A stretch of 64,000 nucleotides of DNA from Verrucomicrobiia bacterium (GCA_020849895.1 JADZFN010000064.1:1-64000), one strand, 5' to 3'. Positions 48,570 through 58,805 are shown, counted from the stretch's first letter. Made by a program: numbers and translations. Notes: a model not told the origin generated them from the sequence alone.

Positions 48570-49658
48570 TCAGAAATTTTCCGATCCCTGATCGGTCAGG
48601 CGGCGTTCCAAGTCCTGCCTCGCGAGCTCGGAAAGGACGGGTTCGATTTTGCCTTCGAGGAACTCCGTGAGGTTGTGGAGCGTCAGTCCGATGCGGTGGT
48701 CGGTCACGCGGTTCTGCGGAAAGTTGTAGGTGCGGATCCGCTCGCTGCGGTCGCCCGTTCCGATCTGAGATCGGCGGGCCTGCGAGGCCTTTGCCGCCTC
48801 TTCTTCCCGGCGCGCCGTGAGCAGGCGCGCGCGCAGGACGCGCAGGGCCTTCGCCTTGTTCTTCTGCTGGCTGCGCTCGTCGGCGCAGCGGACGATCAGG
48901 CCCGAGGGTTTATGATGGATCTGCACCGCGCTGTCCGTGGTGTTCACTCCCTGGCCGCCGGGCCCCGAAGCGCGGCAGACCGTGATCTCGAGGTCCTCCG
49001 GACGGACGTCCACGTCCACCTCCTCCGCTTCGGGCAGGACGGCCACCGTCGCCGTCGAGGTGTGGATGCGCCCTCCCGCCTCGGTGGCGGGGATGCGCTG
49101 CACGCGATGGACGCCGCTTTCGTAGCGCAGGCGACGATATACGTCCTGTCCTTGCACCGAGGCGACGACCTCCTTGTAGCCGCCGAGCGCCGAAGGGCTG
49201 GTGTCCATCGTTTCGATTTTCCAACCCCGCGATTCGGCAAAGCGCAAGTACATCCGGAAGAGGTCGGCGGCGAAGAGCGCCGCTTCGTCGCCTCCGGTGC
49301 CCGCGCGAATTTCGAGAATCGTGTTACGGCTGTCGTGAGGATCGGGCGGGAGGATGGCCGCCTTCAATTCCAACTCGAGAGCCTCGCGGCGGGCGGCCAG
49401 GTCGCGGGCTTCGGCCTCGATCATCTCCAGCATGTCGGGTTCGTTCTGATGCTGGCTTCGCAACGCCTCGTTGTCGCGGGCGCGGCGCAGGGCCTCGGCG
49501 TAGTCGCTAAAGCACGCGACGGTTTCCCTGAGGCGCGCGTGTTCGCGTCCGATCTCGGCTGCGCGACGCGCATCCGCGAAGGCGGCGCGGTCCGAAAGCG
49601 CCGCCTCCAGTTCGGCGAGGCGTTTCATGAAGCGGGGTTGATGGGAGAGCAGATCCAT
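48570..49658 (-). CDS. prfA: Peptide chain release factor 1
   Basis: [30 protein letters not shown] and [51 protein letters not shown] (GGQ). Confidence 0.97.
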   Translation of the reverse strand: MDLLSHQPRFMKRLAELEAALSDRAAFADARRAAEIGREHARLRETVACFSDYAEALRRARDNEALRSQHQNEPDMLEMIEAEARDLAARREALELELKAAILPPDPHDSRNTILEIRAGTGGDEAALFAADLFRMYLRFAESRGWKIETMDTSPSALGGYKEVVASVQGQDVYRRLRYESGVHRVQRIPATEAGGRIHTSTATVAVLPEAEEVDVDVRPEDLEITVCRASGPGGQGVNTTDSAVQIHHKPSGLIVRCADERSQQKNKAKALRVLRARLLTARREEEAAKASQARRSQIGTGDRSERIRTYNFPQNRVTDHRIGLTLHNLTEFLEGKIEPVLSELARQDLERRLTDQGSENF

Positions 49659-49755
49659 GGCGAAGGGGCTCAGCGCGCCGGATTTCCGGAGGGCCTTCGG
49701 ACAGGGGGAACGGCGAGACGGCGCGAGACGCCACGGCGGATCTTCATCGGGAAAA

Positions 49756-51600
49756 TTACAATGTCCCCTTTCGGATCGCCTGCGTCAGTTCGGCGGTCAG
49801 CTCGTGGCGCACAAGCGGCGTGACGAGGTAGATGCCTCCGAAATGCGCGAGCACCTCGGCAGCGATTTCGCGGGCCACGGCCAGCCCCTCGGCCAGGCCG
49901 GCGGCGCCTTCCTTGCCGCGCATCCGCTCGCGCACGGAATCGGGGAGGACGATGCCGGGCACTTCGTTGTGCAGAAACTCCGCGTTCCGATGATTCAGCA
50001 GAGGCATGACGCCGACGAGCACGGGAATCCCGAAGCGCGCGAGGGCGTCGCGCGCGGCTCGCGCGAGGGCGGGGTCGAAGATCGGCTGCGTCATCACAAA
50101 GGTCGCGCCCGCGGCGAGCTTGCGTTCAAGGCGGCGGACCTGCACGTCGAGATTGCGCGCGTTCGGATTGAAGGTGCAGCCGGCGGTGAAGCGGGTCGCC
50201 CGCTTGAGGTCGCGTCCGCCGAAGCTGCGCCCGCCGTTCATCGCGCGGATGCCTTCGAGAAGGGAAATCGAGTTGAGGTCGTAGACGCTGGTGGCACCGG
50301 GGGTGTCCCCGACTTTGGAGGGGTCGCCGGTCAGGGCGAGGACGTGGTCGAGGCCGAGCGCGTCCATGCCCATCAGCTCGGACTGGACGCCGATGAGGTT
50401 GCGGTCGCGGCAGGCGAAATGCACGATCGGGCGCAGGCCCGTGTCGCGCCAGGCGAGGTAGGAGGCCACGGGGGCGCTCATGCGCATCACGGCGAGCGAG
50501 TTGTCGGCGACCGTTAGGAAATCGGCGCCGGCGGCCTTGAGCGCGCGGCCCGCCTCGAGCATGCGGTCGAGGGAGAGCGTCTTGGGCGGGTCGAACTCCA
50601 CCACGATCAAGGTGCGCCGGCAGGCGATCTCGATCAGGGTCGAGGCGGCGGGCGCCGCGGAGGCGGCGGGGGCGAGCGTTGGTGCGGCGCGCGTCGCAAC
50701 GGCCTCCGCGCGGACAGGCGAGGGGATGAAGCCGCGCAGTGCGTCGCGTACGGCGGCGATATGTTCGGGGCGGGTGCCGCAGCAGCCGCCGATGAGCCGC
50801 GCTCCGGCGCGGGCCAGGTCGAGCGCTTTCTCCGCGAAGTAGGCCGGCGTGGTCGGGTAATGAAACCGCGCCTCCAGCAGCTCGGGACGCCCCGCGTTCG
50901 GGTAGGCGGAAAGCGGCAGGTCGCCGAAGCGTCCGCCGCGGGCCGAGAAGAGGTCGCTGATCGGGCGCGGGCCGATACAGCAGTTGGCGCCGACCGCATC
51001 CGCGCCGGCGTCGTGCAACCGCGCGAAGGCGTCCTCGATCGCGACGCCGCGATGGGTGCGCCCTTCTTCGGTGAACGACATCGAGCAGACGGACGCCGCA
51101 TCGCTCAGCGATTTTAAAGCGCGCAGCGCGAGCAGCAATTCCTCGAGATCGCTGAAGGTTTCAAAAAGGATGAAGTCCGCCCCCCCTTCCAGCAGGGCGC
51201 CGATCTGCTCGCGGAAGACGCCTTCGGGATCGAGCCCTCGCTCGCGGACTTCGTCAAGGGCCGCGCCCAGCGGCCCAACCGAACCGGCGACGAGCGCGTC
51301 GCGCGTGCCGACGACCTCCCGCGCGAGGCGGGCGGCCTGCCAGTTGATTTCGTTGACGCGCCCTTCCAGGCCGAAGCGCGCCAGCTTCGCGCGGTTCGCT
51401 CCGAAGGAGTTCGTCTCGATGACGTGCGCGCCGGCGGCGAGATAGTCCTCATGCACCCGGCGGATCAGGTCGCGCCCCGTCAGCGTCAGTTCTTCCGAGC
51501 AGCGGTCGAGGGGAAGGCCGCGTTCATAAAGGAGGGTGCCCATGGCGCCGTCCCCGAGGACGACGCCCCGCTGCATGCGTTCGAGGAGGTTTTCGGCCAT
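49756..51600 (-). CDS. Bifunctional homocysteine S-methyltransferase / methylenetetrahydrofolate reductase
   Basis: N-terminal [16 protein letters not shown]...[16 protein letters not shown] (Zn Cys site); C-terminal [36 protein letters not shown]...[13 protein letters not shown] (MetF). Confidence 0.95.
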   Translation of the reverse strand: MAENLLERMQRGVVLGDGAMGTLLYERGLPLDRCSEELTLTGRDLIRRVHEDYLAAGAHVIETNSFGANRAKLARFGLEGRVNEINWQAARLAREVVGTRDALVAGSVGPLGAALDEVRERGLDPEGVFREQIGALLEGGADFILFETFSDLEELLLALRALKSLSDAASVCSMSFTEEGRTHRGVAIEDAFARLHDAGADAVGANCCIGPRPISDLFSARGGRFGDLPLSAYPNAGRPELLEARFHYPTTPAYFAEKALDLARAGARLIGGCCGTRPEHIAAVRDALRGFIPSPVRAEAVATRAAPTLAPAASAAPAASTLIEIACRRTLIVVEFDPPKTLSLDRMLEAGRALKAAGADFLTVADNSLAVMRMSAPVASYLAWRDTGLRPIVHFACRDRNLIGVQSELMGMDALGLDHVLALTGDPSKVGDTPGATSVYDLNSISLLEGIRAMNGGRSFGGRDLKRATRFTAGCTFNPNARNLDVQVRRLERKLAAGATFVMTQPIFDPALARAARDALARFGIPVLVGVMPLLNHRNAEFLHNEVPGIVLPDSVRERMRGKEGAAGLAEGLAVAREIAAEVLAHFGGIYLVTPLVRHELTAELTQAIRKGTL

Positions 51601-51706
51601 GGCTTTCAAGTTAGCAGGCGCGGAGGGAAATGCGAAGCGTGCTCCCACGCTCCGGGGTTTTCGGACGCACTTGCGCGCGCGCCGTTTTTCTGCGACGAAA
51701 GCCGGG

Positions 51707-52678
51707 ATGAAAGCGAAGCGCACGAATCGGACGCGAGTGGGCCTGGTGCAGATGCGCTGCGGAGAGTCGCCGAAAACGAATCTTCGGCGCGCGATCGAAG
51801 GGATGCGCGAGGCGGCGCGCCGCGGCGCGCGGATCGTTTGTCTTCCTGAGCTTTTTCTTACGCCCTATTTCTGCCAATCGGAAGACCACCGGAATTTCCG
51901 TCTCGCCGAACCGGTGCCGGGGCCGACCACGGTGCGGCTCTCGGCCGAGGCGAAGCGACTCAAGGTGGTCCTCGTCGCCTCGCTCTTCGAACGGCGCGCG
52001 CGCGGCCTCTATCACAACACCGCCGCGATCCTCGACGCTGACGGACGCTTCCTTGGGAAGTTCAGAAAGATGCACATTCCCGACGATCCGCTCTACTACG
52101 AGAAGTTTTACTTCGCCCCCGGTGACCTCGGCTTCCGCGCGTGGGCGACGCGGCGCGGGACGATCGGCGTTCTCATCTGCTGGGACCAGTGGTATCCGGA
52201 GGCGGCGCGTCTGACCGCTCTGCAGGGGGCGGACCTCCTCTTTTATCCGACGGCCATCGGCTGGCACCCGAGCGAAAAGGCAAAGACCGGAAAGGCGCAG
52301 CATGAAGCCTGGGAGATCATCCAGCGCAGCCATGCCGTCGCGAACGGGTGTTTCGTCGCCGCGGTGAACCGCGTTGGCCATGAGCGTCCTGCGGGAGGCG
52401 CGGGGATCGAGTTCTGGGGCCAGAGCTTTCTCGCGGATCCCTCGGGACAGATCCTCGTCCGCGCGAGCGCCTCACGCGAAGAGGTGATCGTCGCAGAAGT
52501 GGATTTTGAAAAGGTGGAAGAGGCCCGGACCCACTGGCCGTTTCTGAGGGACCGCCGGATCGAGGCTTATGGCGGCCTGACCCAGCGATATCTCGCCGAG
52601 ACGGTGGCGTGCGGCATCTGCCGACCGAAACGGCGGCCCTCCGGGGTCCTCGCGGCCCGCTCTTTTCGAAGACCTTAA
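51707..52678 (+). CDS. Carbon-nitrogen hydrolase (N-carbamoylputrescine amidase-like)
   Basis: IVCLPELFLTPYFCQSED (Glu), GKFRKMHIPDDPLYYEKFYFAPGD (Lys), GVLICWDQWYPEAARLTALQGADLLFYPTAIGWHP (Cys). Confidence 0.94.
   Translation: MKAKRTNRTRVGLVQMRCGESPKTNLRRAIEGMREAARRGARIVCLPELFLTPYFCQSEDHRNFRLAEPVPGPTTVRLSAEAKRLKVVLVASLFERRARGLYHNTAAILDADGRFLGKFRKMHIPDDPLYYEKFYFAPGDLGFRAWATRRGTIGVLICWDQWYPEAARLTALQGADLLFYPTAIGWHPSEKAKTGKAQHEAWEIIQRSHAVANGCFVAAVNRVGHERPAGGAGIEFWGQSFLADPSGQILVRASASREEVIVAEVDFEKVEEARTHWPFLRDRRIEAYGGLTQRYLAETVACGICRPKRRPSGVLAARSFRRP
52629..52668 (+). repeat. Dispersed repeat, candidate copy E, overlapping the 3' end of the carbon-nitrogen hydrolase ORF
   Basis: GGCGGCCCTCCGGGGTCCTCGCGGCCCGCTCTTTTCG vs copy C GTCCTCGCGGGCCGCTCCTTCG and copy A ACGGCGGCCCTCC. 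Confidence 0.5.
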
Positions 52679-52720
52679 AATTCTCGATCGCGGCGAAGGG
52701 ATGAGGCTAGGTTTCGATCC

Positions 52721-53242
52721 ATGAGTTCTAAACCGCGTGTGGACGCCGCGCCTTCACCCTATCCCTATGCCGCCGCAGTGGCGGAGTTCATGGACATGGC
52801 CGGACAGGAACGCCCCAGGAAAACGATCCTCCGCCTGGACCCGAGCGGGACGCCCTCCTTGGGGGACTTGGGCACTCTGAAAGGATTGCGGCAGGCGATG
52901 ACCCAGGTCATCGCACGCGTAAAACACCCGATCCTTCGGCTGCGGCTTTCGCTGGCGCTCGAAGAAGCGTGGGAGTTGGCCGAGGCGTCGCTGAAGGAGG
53001 ACCTTCCGATGATCGCTCGCAACGCGGCGGACCTCCTCTACGTGACCCACGGCATCCCGCACAGCCTGGGTTACGACGGCGACGCCGTCTTCGACTGCGT
53101 GCACCGGGCGAACATGACCAAGCGGATGGGCAAGGTGCGCTCCGACGGCAAGCAGTTGGCGCCGATGGATTTCAAACCGCCGGACGTTCGCGGCGTCCTC
53201 GCGAACCCGGCGGACGGGACTACTTGCCCGAAGCCGCTTTGA
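52721..53242 (+). CDS. MazG/PRA-PH-like (Cof-like) nucleotide pyrophosphohydrolase
   Basis: RLSLALEEAWELAEASLKEDLPMIARNAADLLYVTHGIPHSLGYDGDAVFDCVHRANMTKRMGKVRSDGKQLAPMDFKPPDVRGVL. Confidence 0.75.
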   Translation: MSSKPRVDAAPSPYPYAAAVAEFMDMAGQERPRKTILRLDPSGTPSLGDLGTLKGLRQAMTQVIARVKHPILRLRLSLALEEAWELAEASLKEDLPMIARNAADLLYVTHGIPHSLGYDGDAVFDCVHRANMTKRMGKVRSDGKQLAPMDFKPPDVRGVLANPADGTTCPKPL

Positions 53243-53456
53243 GGAATTGAGTCTGGGTGACAACGGCCTCGAGGCGCTCCAGAATTTTCTTCTGCACGTC
53301 GAGGGTTTCGTCGAGCCGACGGTCGAGCTCCTCCTGGCTTAGCATTTCCGCCCTAGCCTCCTGCGCGCGGAGCGGTGCGATCCGGAACAACGCCGCGGCG
53401 GCGAGAAAGCCAAGCGCGGCGCCGAGCATGAACGGGAATCGGGAGAAGGTTTTCAT
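53220..53456 (-). CDS. Small exported coiled-coil protein
   Basis: MKTFSRFPFMLGAALGFLAAAALFRIAPLRAQ signal; DRRLDETLDVQKKILERLEAVVTQTQFLKAASGK. ATGA overlap with the next gene upstream. Confidence 0.55.
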   Translation of the reverse strand: MKTFSRFPFMLGAALGFLAAAALFRIAPLRAQEARAEMLSQEELDRRLDETLDVQKKILERLEAVVTQTQFLKAASGK

Positions 53457-53665
53457 GGGGATTTCCGGCCGCCGGACATCGAACGCGCCTTTATGAAATT
53501 CAGGTTCTGTTCGATGGTGTCCAGGGCTTGGTTCATTTTTTTGTGGTTCTCGGCGATCTGCGCCCATTTGTCGGAAGGCGCCGCGTCTTGCGCGCCGAGG
53601 CGCGCAAGCGCCAACGCGAAAAGCCCGACGCCCAGGGCGGCTGCGAGGAGAGGGAATCGTTTCAT
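53453..53665 (-). CDS. Small exported helical protein
   Basis: 70 aa; MKRFPLLAAALGVGLFALALARLGAQ signal; HKKMNQALDTIEQNLNFIKARSM. Confidence 0.5.
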   Translation of the reverse strand: MKRFPLLAAALGVGLFALALARLGAQDAAPSDKWAQIAENHKKMNQALDTIEQNLNFIKARSMSGGRKSP

Positions 53666-53812
53666 GGGGGTCCTTCGTTTGGTGGAAAGCCTATCCCGAG
53701 AAATCGGAAAACGAAAGCCTCCATGCGTGCCGCGGAGGCGTCCGGTCTCTCCAAGGCGGAATGCGGCAGGAGAGGAGTCAACCGGTTGTCGCGGAGCCGC
53801 ATGACGGCAGGA

Positions 53813-55297
53813 TCATGGATCGGAGGCGAGGCGCGGAAGGACGACCGTAAAAACGCTGCCTTCAGCGGGGCGGCTCTCGACCTCGATCCGCCCGCCGTGG
53901 GCTTCGGCGATCCATTTCGAGATCGCGAGGCCGAGGCCCGTTCCCTCAACCCCGCGGGGGGAGGGGAGGCGGGCGCGCGAAAAGCGTTCGAAGAGATGCG
54001 GGAGATTCTCGGGACGGATGCCGGCGCCGCGGTCGCGCACCGAGATGCGGCAGTGTGCCGCGGTTGCGCCGACCGCGACTTCCACGGACTGTCCCGCGGC
54101 GGAGTGTTTGATCGCGTTATGGAGGAGATTGAAGATCAGCCCTCCGAGGAGGTCCGGATCCCCGCCGACGAACGGTTCGCCCGAGGAATCGTCCACGTGC
54201 ACGGCGCAGCGCACACCGGCGGCGCGCGCGAAGAACATGAGTCGCTCGACCGTCTGCACGGCAACTTCATCAAGGCGAACGGCGCGGGAGCGATCGAGCG
54301 GACGGCCCGCGTCAGCGCGCGCGAGGATGAGGAGATTCTCGACGGTTTGGGTAAGCCGCTCCAGTTCCTCGGAAGCGCTCTGGAGGAACTCGTGCAATTC
54401 CGCCGGCGCCGGCGCCTTGCGACGGAGCGCCTCGATCTCGCCCCGGAGGATGGTGAGCGGCGTTTTAAGTTCGTGGGAAGCGTCGGCCACGAAACGCTGC
54501 TGGCTTTGGAAGGCGCGTTCGATCTCCTCGAGGAGGCGATTGAGCGTGAGCGCGAGGCGGCGGAGCTCGTCGTCGGTGTCGGGCATAGGGAGCCGTTCGC
54601 CGAGGTGTTGGGCGCCGAGGCGTTGGGCGCCGGCGAGCACGCGGTTGACGGGGCGGAAGGCGCGTCCCGCGATCCACCAGCCGCCGAGAACGGCGAGGAG
54701 CAACGCGGTCGGAATGCCCGTATAGAAAAGGACCGCGCGGAGGCGGGCGAGCGAGGCATCGAGCGCATGCGTGCTCACGGCGAGCTGCAGGATAAGCTGG
54801 ACCTTCCCCTGGGCGATGAGGGGGAAGGTGAGCACGCGGAGGGTGCCTTCGCCCCAGAACGGTTTCGCGCCGCGGATCGCGCGGGCTTCCCCGTGCCACA
54901 TCGCTCCAGCGGACGCGGCGCGCAAGGCGGCTTGCTCGAAGGGGAGCGACGCGGCGCCGAGCGAACGGGAACGGGCGATCGAACGTCCGTCCAGGGCGCG
55001 AAGCTCGAGGTATTCGTTGCCGACCTGGTAGGGAAGGAGCCGGCCGCTTTCGGCGATGAGCGCCTCGTTGATTTCGATTTGCCCGGCGGCGTTGAGGGAG
55101 ATGCTCCGCGCGATGCCGCGCGCGCGGTTGAGGACGAGCTGGTCGAAGTCGGCGGCCTGATGGCGACGGTAGAGGGAATAGAGGCCGCTGCAGAAAAGGA
55201 GCAGGATCGCCCCGAAGACGCCCGCGTTCAGGAGCGTCACGCGGAAGCGGAGCGTCCGCCAGAAGCGCGATCCGACGGGGGCTTCGGCTTCACTCAT
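53813..55297 (-). CDS. Sensor histidine kinase
   Basis: TM-periplasmic-TM-HAMP, QQRFVADASHELKTPLTILRGEIEALR (HisKA), GGLIFNLLHNAIKHS (N box), RDRGAGIRPENLPHLFERFSRA, GTGLGLAISKWIAEAHGG. Confidence 0.96.
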   Translation of the reverse strand: MSEAEAPVGSRFWRTLRFRVTLLNAGVFGAILLLFCSGLYSLYRRHQAADFDQLVLNRARGIARSISLNAAGQIEINEALIAESGRLLPYQVGNEYLELRALDGRSIARSRSLGAASLPFEQAALRAASAGAMWHGEARAIRGAKPFWGEGTLRVLTFPLIAQGKVQLILQLAVSTHALDASLARLRAVLFYTGIPTALLLAVLGGWWIAGRAFRPVNRVLAGAQRLGAQHLGERLPMPDTDDELRRLALTLNRLLEEIERAFQSQQRFVADASHELKTPLTILRGEIEALRRKAPAPAELHEFLQSASEELERLTQTVENLLILARADAGRPLDRSRAVRLDEVAVQTVERLMFFARAAGVRCAVHVDDSSGEPFVGGDPDLLGGLIFNLLHNAIKHSAAGQSVEVAVGATAAHCRISVRDRGAGIRPENLPHLFERFSRARLPSPRGVEGTGLGLAISKWIAEAHGGRIEVESRPAEGSVFTVVLPRLASDP

Positions 55298-56006
55298 CGC
55301 GAAGCGGGACGGCGGCGTTTGCCTCGATCAAGAGTCCGTCGCGCATCCGCAGCACGCGATCGGCCGCGGCGGCGATTCGCGCGGAGTGGGTGACGAGCAG
55401 GAGGGCGGCGCCGCGGGAGCGTTGGAGGCGGCGGAGCGCCTCGAGCACGACACCGGAAGATTCGGAATCCAGATTGCCCGTGGGTTCGTCGGCGAGGAGG
55501 AGGGCGGGTTCGTGGACGAGCGCGCGAGCGAGGGCCACGCGCTGTTGTTCACCACCGGAAAGCTCTGCCGGATGACGCGCGCCTTTGTCGCTCAACCCGA
55601 CTTCCTCGAGCAGGGCCTTTGCGCGGGCGTATCCGCGCGAGGCGGGAGTGCGCGCAAGGCGCAGCGGGAGGGCTATATTTTCCAGTGCGGTGAGGTGCGG
55701 GAGGAGATTGAAGAACTGGAAGACGATACCCACCTTGCGTCGCCGCAGCAGGGCGAGCGCGCGTTCATCGAGGCGATGCAGAGGCTGATCTTCCAGCCAG
55801 ATCTCGCCGGAGGTGGGTTGATCGAGACCGCCTGCGAGATGGAGCAGGGTGGTTTTTCCGCAGCCGCTCGGCCCGACGAGCGCCACGAATTCCCCTTCCG
55901 CGACGGTCATGGTGACGCCGCGCAGTGCGTGGACATTTCGAGCTTCGGCCTCCCCGTTGCGCCGGGCGGCCTCGAACACCTTGGTAACGGCTTCCAAGCG
56001 GATCAC
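55290..56006 (-). CDS. ABC transporter ATP-binding protein (LolD/MacB-like)
   Basis: LVGPSGCGKTTLLHLAGGLDQPTSGEIWLEDQPL (Walker A), LSGGEQQRVALARALVHEPALLLADEPTGNLDSESS. GTG start at 56006 assumed; ORF extends upstream. Confidence 0.94.
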   Translation of the reverse strand: MIRLEAVTKVFEAARRNGEAEARNVHALRGVTMTVAEGEFVALVGPSGCGKTTLLHLAGGLDQPTSGEIWLEDQPLHRLDERALALLRRRKVGIVFQFFNLLPHLTALENIALPLRLARTPASRGYARAKALLEEVGLSDKGARHPAELSGGEQQRVALARALVHEPALLLADEPTGNLDSESSGVVLEALRRLQRSRGAALLLVTHSARIAAAADRVLRMRDGLLIEANAAVPLRDE

Positions 56007-56082
56007 GCGGCGGAGAATAGCGCGAGAGAGCGCGAGACGCGAGAAGATGGAATGGGAGGGATCGCGCTCCCCCTCCTGCGCT

Positions 56083-57105
56083 TCAGGCTTCAACCTCTTT
56101 CAGGAACTGGGCGGCTTCCTCGGGCATCACGGGGTTGACGTAGAACCCTGTGCCCATTTCGAATCCGGCGATCTGGGTGAGGCGCGGGGTGATTTCGAGA
56201 TGCCAACGGAAATCCTGATCGAGCGTGCTCCAGTAATCGCGCTTCGGATGGCGCGCCGGAGCGGTGTGCAGGATCACATTGTATTGCGGTCGGTCCAGGC
56301 CGACGCGGAGGCGGAGCAGGCACGCTTTCAAGGCGTCGGCGAACGGCAGGAGCTCTTGGTCGCCGATCCGGTAGAAGTCCGCGCATTGTCGCCGGGGCAT
56401 CACGCAGATCTCGAACGGAAAACGCGCAGCATAGGGACAGAACGCGACGAATGCGCCGTTCTGATACACGATCCGGCGCCCATCCTTGAGCTCCTGGCGC
56501 AGGATGTCGGCGAAAATGTTGCGCTCCTTCCGTTCATAATAGGCCTGCGCTCCGGCCAGTTTTTGTTTGACGGCCATGGGTGTGACCGGAAGCGCGATGA
56601 TCTGTGAATGGGAATGGGAGAGGGTGGCGCCCGCCTGCCAACCCCGGTTTTTGAAGACGAGGAGGTAGCGAAACCGGGCGTCCTTCAGGAGATCGGTCAT
56701 CCGCGCCCGCCAGAGGCCGATCACCGCGGCGATATGATCGAGCGGCAGGTCTTCGAGCTCCTGTCCGCGCACCGGCGTCTCGATGACCACCTCGTGCGCG
56801 CCGGTTCCGCTGATCCGGTCGTAGAGGCCCTCGCCTTCCTTCTCGAGCGCGCCTTCGATGCGCAGGACGGGAAATCGGTTCGGCACCACGCGCGCCTTCC
56901 AGCCGGGACCGTTGGCGCGCGAGCCGGGCGCGCGGACGGCCTGGATTTCGGGCGGCGTCAGGCGTTCGTTGCCTTCGGCGAACGGGTCCGTCTCCGGTTC
57001 GGGGGGCGCCGCGACGGAGTTCGCGAATTCGTTCGGACGTCGCGCCCGATCCGTGGCGACGATCACCCAGCGGCCGACGACGGGATCCTGGCGGATTTCA
57101 GACAT
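56083..57105 (-). CDS. galT: Galactose-1-phosphate uridylyltransferase
   Basis: RQDPVVGRWVIVATDRARRPNEF, GWQAGATLSHSHSQIIALPVTP (HxHxQ-type), YNVILHTAP, WHLEITPRLTQIAGFEMGTGFYVNPVMPEEAA. Confidence 0.96.
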   Translation of the reverse strand: MSEIRQDPVVGRWVIVATDRARRPNEFANSVAAPPEPETDPFAEGNERLTPPEIQAVRAPGSRANGPGWKARVVPNRFPVLRIEGALEKEGEGLYDRISGTGAHEVVIETPVRGQELEDLPLDHIAAVIGLWRARMTDLLKDARFRYLLVFKNRGWQAGATLSHSHSQIIALPVTPMAVKQKLAGAQAYYERKERNIFADILRQELKDGRRIVYQNGAFVAFCPYAARFPFEICVMPRRQCADFYRIGDQELLPFADALKACLLRLRVGLDRPQYNVILHTAPARHPKRDYWSTLDQDFRWHLEITPRLTQIAGFEMGTGFYVNPVMPEEAAQFLKEVEA

Positions 57106-57201
57106 GAGAGAGGGGAAGGTTCAGCGGTTCAACAATTCACGATTCGAGGGGGAAAGAATGGCGCTTCGGGGAGACGGCCTCTCCGCGGGTCCCGTCATCG
57201 C

Positions 57202-58632
57202 TCAATCGCGGGCCTTCAATGAGGCATACAGCGTTTCATACGCCTGCGCCGATTTCGACCAGGAAAAATCCGCCCGCATCGCGGCGGCCCGCATCGTCGA
57301 AAGCTTGTCCGGATCTCGAAAGATCCGGATCGCTTCGTGCGCCGCGTGGAGCAGGGCCTTCGGGCCGGCGCCCGCGAACTTGATCCCGGTGGCTTCCGAG
57401 CCTCCATCCTTGCGTTCCACGACCGAATCTTCGAGGCCGCCCGTAGCGCGCACGACGGGAATGCCTCCGTAACGCATCGCCTGCATATGGCTTAATCCGC
57501 ACGGCTCGAAGAAGGAAGGCATGAGGAAGAAATCGCTTCCTGCGAAGATGCGGCGCGCCAGCCCCTCGTCGAATCCGATCCGCGCCGCCACGCTTCCCTT
57601 GTGGCGCGCGGCGGCGGCGCGGAGGGCGTCCTCGTACTCCGCGCTGCCGCTGCCCAGGAGCACCAACTTCGCACCCATTTCCACGAGCTCGGGCAGGGCG
57701 TCGAGGAGCGCGTCAAGCCCCTTTTGCGCGGTGAGCCGCGCGACCATGGCGAAGAGGGGCGCCGGCACGCGCCCGAGTCGCAGACCAAGTTCGCGGGCGA
57801 GCGCGAGCTTGCAGGCGGCCTTCCCTGAGAGGTCCTTCGCGTCGAAGGTTTCGAGGATTTGCGCGTCGGTCGCAGGGTCCCAACGGGAGGGGTCAATGCC
57901 GTTGAGGATCCCGGCGACTTTGTCGGGGCGGCCCGAGAGCACGCCTTCGAGGCCGCAACCGAAGGCCGCCGTCTGGATTTCTTTTGCGTAGGTGGGACTG
58001 ACGGTGTTCACGCGGTCCGCGTGGAGGATGCCGCCTTTGAGGAGGTTGATCTGGCCGAAGAACTCCAGCCCGTGAAAGCTGAAGAACCCGCGCGGAAGGC
58101 CCGTGAGCGCGAAGCGCGCGGCGGGGAAAACCCCTTGGAAAGCGAGGTTGTGCAGGGTGAGGAGCGAGGTGGAGCGCGCCCCGCGCCGCGCGGCCAGCAG
58201 AGAGGGCAGTAGCGCAGTCTGCCAATCGTGCGCGTGGACGATCTCAGGGGCGAGATCGAGTTTCTCGAGAGCCCGCAGGACGGCGCGGCAGAAAAAAATG
58301 AAGCGTTCGGCGTTGTCCTCGTAATCGCAGTCGCCTTCCCCGTAGAGATGGCGTCGGTCGAAGAATTCCTCCTTCCGCACACCGTAGAGACGCCATCCGT
58401 TCGCCTCATCGAGAAGGCGTGTTTCCCAGGCGGTTTCGCGATCGCCGAACTCCATCGCATCCTTGAGCAGAAGCTCGGAATCGTTCGAATGGACGCAGCG
58501 ATAGAGAGGCATGAAGACAGAAACCTCGTGACCGCGCGCCGCGAGGGCGGCGGAGAGGGAAGCGACGACCTCGCCCAAGCCGCCGGTCGTGGCGTGAGGC
58601 GACACTTCGCTGGAAACCATGGCGATCCGCAT
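57202..58632 (-). CDS. glgA: Glycogen synthase (ADP-glucose-type)
   Basis: MRIAMVSSEVSPHATTGGLGEVVASL (K/T-x-GGL), IVHAHDWQTALLPSLL, GILNGIDPSRWDPATD, FEPCGLSHMQAMRYGGIPVVRATGGLEDSV. Confidence 0.96.
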   Translation of the reverse strand: MRIAMVSSEVSPHATTGGLGEVVASLSAALAARGHEVSVFMPLYRCVHSNDSELLLKDAMEFGDRETAWETRLLDEANGWRLYGVRKEEFFDRRHLYGEGDCDYEDNAERFIFFCRAVLRALEKLDLAPEIVHAHDWQTALLPSLLAARRGARSTSLLTLHNLAFQGVFPAARFALTGLPRGFFSFHGLEFFGQINLLKGGILHADRVNTVSPTYAKEIQTAAFGCGLEGVLSGRPDKVAGILNGIDPSRWDPATDAQILETFDAKDLSGKAACKLALARELGLRLGRVPAPLFAMVARLTAQKGLDALLDALPELVEMGAKLVLLGSGSAEYEDALRAAAARHKGSVAARIGFDEGLARRIFAGSDFFLMPSFFEPCGLSHMQAMRYGGIPVVRATGGLEDSVVERKDGGSEATGIKFAGAGPKALLHAAHEAIRIFRDPDKLSTMRAAAMRADFSWSKSAQAYETLYASLKARD

Positions 58633-58730
58633 GGGCGCCAGTAGAGGCGAAGCCGCTCCCGGAGGTCAACGGTGAAAGGACGCTTGCGCGAGGCGGAGGA
58701 GGCCTTTATCCTTCGCGCGTTCGCCGATGT

Positions 58731-58805
58731 GGCCCGTTCGTCTATCGGCTAGGACATGGCCCTCTCAAGGCCAAGAGACGGGTTCGATTCCCGTACGGGC
58801 TACCA
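58731..58805 (+). tRNA. tRNA-Glu (anticodon CTC), CCA encoded
   Basis: GGCCCGTTCGTCTATCGGCTAGGACATGGCCCTCTCAAGGCCAAGAGACGGGTTCGATTCCCGTACGGGCTACCA; anticodon loop CTCTCAA. Confidence 0.95.

Noticed and set aside
53528-55393. 621-aa plus-strand ORF
   Set aside because: Antisense shadow of the histidine kinase; no conserved motifs.
57106-57201. Possible sixth copy of the dispersed repeat (GGGGAGACGGCCTCTCCGCGGGTCCC)
   Set aside because: Similarity limited to a GC-rich hairpin core; not distinguishable from chance without a covariance search.
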